From the NCBI GenBank assembly GCA_963844695.1, contig CAWJPL010000011.1, forward strand, positions 62,001 to 126,000: a stretch of DNA of 64,000 nucleotides. Reading direction: 5' to 3'. Origin of the DNA: RYN-230 sp963844695 (GTDB taxonomy: Bacteria; Actinomycetota; Actinomycetes; Streptosporangiales; Streptosporangiaceae). Both the position numbers and the translations under genes were made by a program. Positions within the stretch are counted from its first letter, which is position 1; each line of letters opens with the position of its first letter. The notes under the pieces were generated by a model. It saw only the letters and a list, made by a program, of their open reading frames with translations. It was not told the DNA's origin and did not search any database. This document shows, piece after piece, positions 61,597 to 64,000 of this stretch.

Positions 61597-62541
61597 ATGG
61601 CTGGCATGGCCGAGCTGCAGCAGATCATCCAGTTGGTGGAGCAGAGCCTGGACGAGCCGGGCCTGGACGCTGGTGAGCTGGCCAGCCGTGCCTGCCTCTC
61701 GCGCTTTCACTTCGACCGGCTGGCGAGCGCGGCGCTGGGGGAACCACCGGGCGCATTCCGTCGCCGACTGCTACTGGAACGCGCGGCGCACCGGCTGGTG
61801 TCCACCCCGGCGACCGTCATCGACATCGGCGCTGAGGCTGGCTACACCTCACCGGACGCCTTCACCCGGGCGTTCTTCCGGGCCTACGGCACCACCCCGA
61901 CGGGTTACCGGCGGCAGCGCAGATCAGTGCACGACCTTCAGACCGCCAACGGCATCCACTTTCACCCTCCGGGCGGCCTGCGGCTGCCCGCCACGCACAG
62001 GAGCGACCCCATGGACGTCTTGACCAGGATGTATGACCATCACGTTGAGCTGACCGGCGCCATCATCGACCGGCTCACCGGGCTCCCTGCAGAGGTCCTC
62101 GACCAGCCGATCGAGCTGCCGGTCGAGGGCATTGACGCCCGCCCCAGCCTGCGGGCAGTCTGCGAAAAGCTCGTCCGCCAGCTGGAGATGTGGGTGAGCG
62201 CCGTCGAGGGCGCGACCAGCATCCCCGCCGGCCAGACCTCACCTGCGGCGCTCCGGGCCCGCCTGGGCCAGGCCGCCCCGCGATTCCGGGCCGTCATTGC
62301 GGACCGTGTCGCAGCAGGCGAAGGTGAGGACACGTTCCTGGACGCGACATGCCAGCCACCGCAGACATTCACCCTCGGCGGAGTGCTGGCGCACGTCCTC
62401 ACCTTCGCAGCTGTGCGCCGCACCCTGGCGATCGGCGCGCTGGAGTCCGCAGGTATCGACGATCTCGGCGCCGGCGATCCGATGCACTTCGTCGGAGGAG
62501 AGGGCTCAGACGCCTCCGGAATCACCCGCCACTGGGGGTAG
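61597..62541 (+). CDS. AraC-type regulator fused to a DinB-like helical domain
   Basis: 314 residues. The HTH comes first: LVEQSLDEPGLDAGELASRACLSRFHFDRLASAALGEPPGAFRRRLLLERAAHRL, DIGAEAGYTSPDAFTRAFFRAYGTTPTGYRR (two HTH units, AraC signature). The rest, from about residue 130, has MDVLTRMYDHHVELTGAIIDRLTGL, LVRQLEMWVSAVEGA and TFTLGGVLAHVLTFAAVRRTLAIGALES, a four-helix DinB/YfiT-like pattern with His residues suited to a metal site. A sensor domain after, rather than before, the HTH is less common. No ribosome site before ATG 61597; ATG 61606 is possible. Confidence 0.85.
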   Translation: MAGMAELQQIIQLVEQSLDEPGLDAGELASRACLSRFHFDRLASAALGEPPGAFRRRLLLERAAHRLVSTPATVIDIGAEAGYTSPDAFTRAFFRAYGTTPTGYRRQRRSVHDLQTANGIHFHPPGGLRLPATHRSDPMDVLTRMYDHHVELTGAIIDRLTGLPAEVLDQPIELPVEGIDARPSLRAVCEKLVRQLEMWVSAVEGATSIPAGQTSPAALRARLGQAAPRFRAVIADRVAAGEGEDTFLDATCQPPQTFTLGGVLAHVLTFAAVRRTLAIGALESAGIDDLGAGDPMHFVGGEGSDASGITRHWG

Positions 62542-62555
62542 AACGCACACCCAGG

Positions 62556-62603
62556 GGGTGAAAGCACCGGAGGGTGAAAGCACCGGGGGGGTGAAAGCAC
62601 CGG
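62556..62603 (+). repeat. three direct 15-mers, each able to form a small hairpin
   Basis: GGGTGAAAGCACCGG occurs at 62556-62570, 62572-62586 and 62589-62603. Within each copy GGTG and CACC can pair around AAAG. They follow the AraC gene's stop and may act as iterated binding sites or a weak terminator. Confidence 0.75.
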
Positions 62604-62632
62604 CAGGCCAGACCCTCCGCCGGCGGGCAGGA

Positions 62633-62686
62633 AATTCCTACTAATTGAGTTTCAGATATAGACATTCCCGCGACCGCTGGGAAGAA
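62633..62686 (+). repeat. AT-rich repeat, copy 2
   Basis: Second copy of the element at 61343, same orientation, 1.29 kb downstream. Conserved pieces: AATTCCTA, TTTC, ATATAGACATT and GGGAAGAA. It lies about 200 bases before the DUF222 gene and directly after the AraC module. Confidence 0.75.
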
Positions 62687-62886
62687 TGCAGCCGCCGATG
62701 ATGGCCGCAGGAAGGCGCGGCGGCTGCTCGCGGACGAGGCGGCGGGCTGCTGCGGACGAGAAGGATACGGCCTCGTGGGCATCTATTCTTATCGCCAACG
62801 TATTCGAAATTGGGATGCCGTCTGCACTAGGATTCGATACTATGGTCAGGCAAGGTTAACCGCCGGATCTGCCGGGAGGTGCTCAG

Positions 62887-64000
62887 GTGCCAGCCGACCC
62901 GATGCGCCCCGCAGGCCCGGCCGGGCCCGTTCAGCAGCCCGGCGGCTTACCCGCAGCGCAAGGCTGTGACGGAGAGCGTGAGGACTGGTACGCCTGGGGC
63001 CCGGATGCCGAGGGCAGTGATCCCTGGGACGGGGATCCCCCGGACCGGGATCTCCGCCGTGGCGCGGACAACTGGGACCCGGACAACTGGGATCCAGAGG
63101 ACGGGAATCCGGAGGACTGTGAGCGTGCGGGCCGGGATCTCCATCTCGATGCGGATGACCATGATCCGGATGCGGGTGGCCCGCCCGCCGGGTCGGTGTT
63201 CGCTCAGGGCCGGTGGGGTGACGAGCTGGCTCCTGACCCCGTCCTGGCGACGCTGCTCGATCTCACCGGCCGTGAGGGCCTGGAGTATCTGGATGATGAT
63301 CAGCTGACCGGGGTGCTGCAGGCCGCGGCGCGGCTGGCGTCCTGGTCGGCGTCGCTGAAAATCGCCGCCACCTCCCGCCTCGCGGCCCGCCGCGAGGCCG
63401 ACGGCCGCAAGAGCGGGGACTGGCGGCCGTTCGACCACGTCGACGACGAGGTCGCGGTCGCCCTCACGCTGACCCGGCGCAGCGCCGCCCGGCTGCTGGA
63501 CCTGGCCCTGAGCCTGGACCGGCTGCCGCTGACCCGCGCCGCGCTGGCGGCCGGGCTGATCGACGAACGCCGCGCCGAGGTCATCGCCGAAGAACTGCTC
63601 CGGCCTCGACGACGAGCACGCCGCCGCCGTGGAGAAACTCATCATCGGCAAAGCACCCGGGCTGACCAGCGGGCAACTCCGCGCCCTGGTCCGCCGCGCG
63701 GTCCTGTCCGCCGACCCCAAAGCCGCCCGCGAGCGGAAAGAAAAAGCACTGCAAGACGCCCGGGTCGAGATGTTCCCCGAGACCGCCGGCACCGCCGCGC
63801 TGTCCGGCCGCGACCTGCCCCCCGCCGCCGCGCTGGCCGCTGACAAGCACCTCACCGCCCTGGCCCAGGCCCTCCAGGCCGCCGGGACCCCCGGCACCCT
63901 GGACACCCTGCGCGCCCGCGCCTACCTCCACCTGCTCACCGGCCAGCCCGCCACCACCCTCATCCTGCAGACCACCCACCCCGGCCCCCCAGCCCGCCCG
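62887..64000 (+). CDS. DUF222 (13E12-type) protein, N-terminal part, frameshifted, cut by window end
   Basis: Multi-copy actinobacterial family that usually ends in an HNH endonuclease domain (not reached here). An Asp/Gly-rich head (about residues 30-110, with DNWDPDNWDPEDGNPED repeats) precedes the helical DUF222 domain: ATLLDLTGREGLEYLDDDQLTGVLQAAARLASWSASLKIAATSRLAARREADGR, DEVAVALTLTRRSAARLLDLALSLDRLPLTRAALAAGLIDERRAEVIAEEL. The frame changes near 63601 and continues GLDDEHAAAVEKLIIGKAPGLTSGQLRALVRRAVL to the window edge. GTG 62887 follows GGGAGGTGC. Confidence 0.88.

Larger units (their letters stand above)
62542..62886. other. intergenic region with hairpin repeats and AT-rich repeat
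   Basis: About 345 bases between the AraC-type and DUF222 genes. It contains three 15-mers (62556-62603), the second AT-rich repeat (62633-62686) and an AT-rich zone near 62785-62850, with GGGAGG before GTG 62887. No ORF is supported. Confidence 0.6.

Noticed and set aside
62887..64000. DUF222 gene as evidence of an intron or transposon
   Set aside because: No HNH domain, terminal repeats or intron RNA features can be seen within the window; the family is simply multi-copy.
1..64000. tRNA or rRNA genes
   Set aside because: No T-loop, CCA-proximal stem or rRNA-like segment was noticed by eye. A tRNA search program was not available, so absence is provisional.

Overview
The window is dense, high-GC DNA with many GTG/TTG starts, ATGA/GTGA/TTGA stop-start overlaps and little intergenic space. 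Together with a PASTA-less PknB-type kinase carrying a Thr/Pro tail, a DUF574-type methyltransferase, a SpoIIE-type phosphatase and a DUF222 (13E12-type) protein, this points to a filamentous soil Actinomycetota, probably near Streptosporangiales. The exact family cannot be read from the sequence. No rRNA, tRNA, CRISPR array or complete insertion sequence was recognised.

Layout. 1-5.0 kb: uricolytic block with allantoicase (cut by the window edge), allantoinase, OHCU decarboxylase, HIU hydrolase, 8-oxoguanine deaminase and urate oxidase, a near-complete route from 8-oxoguanine to ureidoglycolate. 5-8 kb: GNAT acetyltransferase, a small divergent pair, DUF488, SDR. 8-11.4 kb: larA-larB-larC for nickel-pincer cofactor and a LarA-like racemase. 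11.5-13.9 kb: two-component system. 14-24.8 kb: VOC protein, methyltransferase, D-aminopeptidase, TetR with a divergent membrane protein, TIM-barrel protein, PP2C phosphatase, Ser/Thr kinase, cytochrome bd (cydAB). 24.9-34.9 kb: oligopeptide ABC importer followed by an acetylpolyamine/histone deacetylase-like amidohydrolase, a P1 (DmpA/BapA) aminopeptidase and an oligopeptidase B-like S9 peptidase. 36.5-40.3 kb: an accessory-looking run (nucleotidyltransferase toxin-like, HTH protein, ParA/MinD-like ATPase, PLP enzyme). 40.9-52.1 kb: carbohydrate locus. 52.1-60.1 kb: four-gene export-type ABC operon with two FtsX-like permeases and two ATPases. 60-64 kb: TauE/SafE permease, AraC-type regulator flanked by twin AT-rich repeats, and a DUF222 protein running off the end.

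The most coherent novel idea is the carbohydrate locus. An ABC sugar importer, an AgaS-like SIS isomerase/deaminase, two PfkB kinases, a GatY-like class II aldolase and a DeoR regulator lie divergent from a GH4 alpha-galactosidase and a secreted GH114-type glycosidase (family of endo-alpha-1,4-polygalactosaminidase). Read together they outline uptake and breakdown of an alpha-1,4-galactosamine polymer through tagatose phosphates without a PTS. A matching 10-bp element (TTGCGCG[A/C]AA) sits near the predicted start of transcription on both sides of the divergent intergenic region.

Caution: at least eleven otherwise conserved genes switch reading frame once or twice with both halves and their catalytic residues intact. 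This clustering of single-base shifts looks more like uncorrected indels in the assembly than real gene decay. These genes are therefore annotated as full loci and the shift positions are given.
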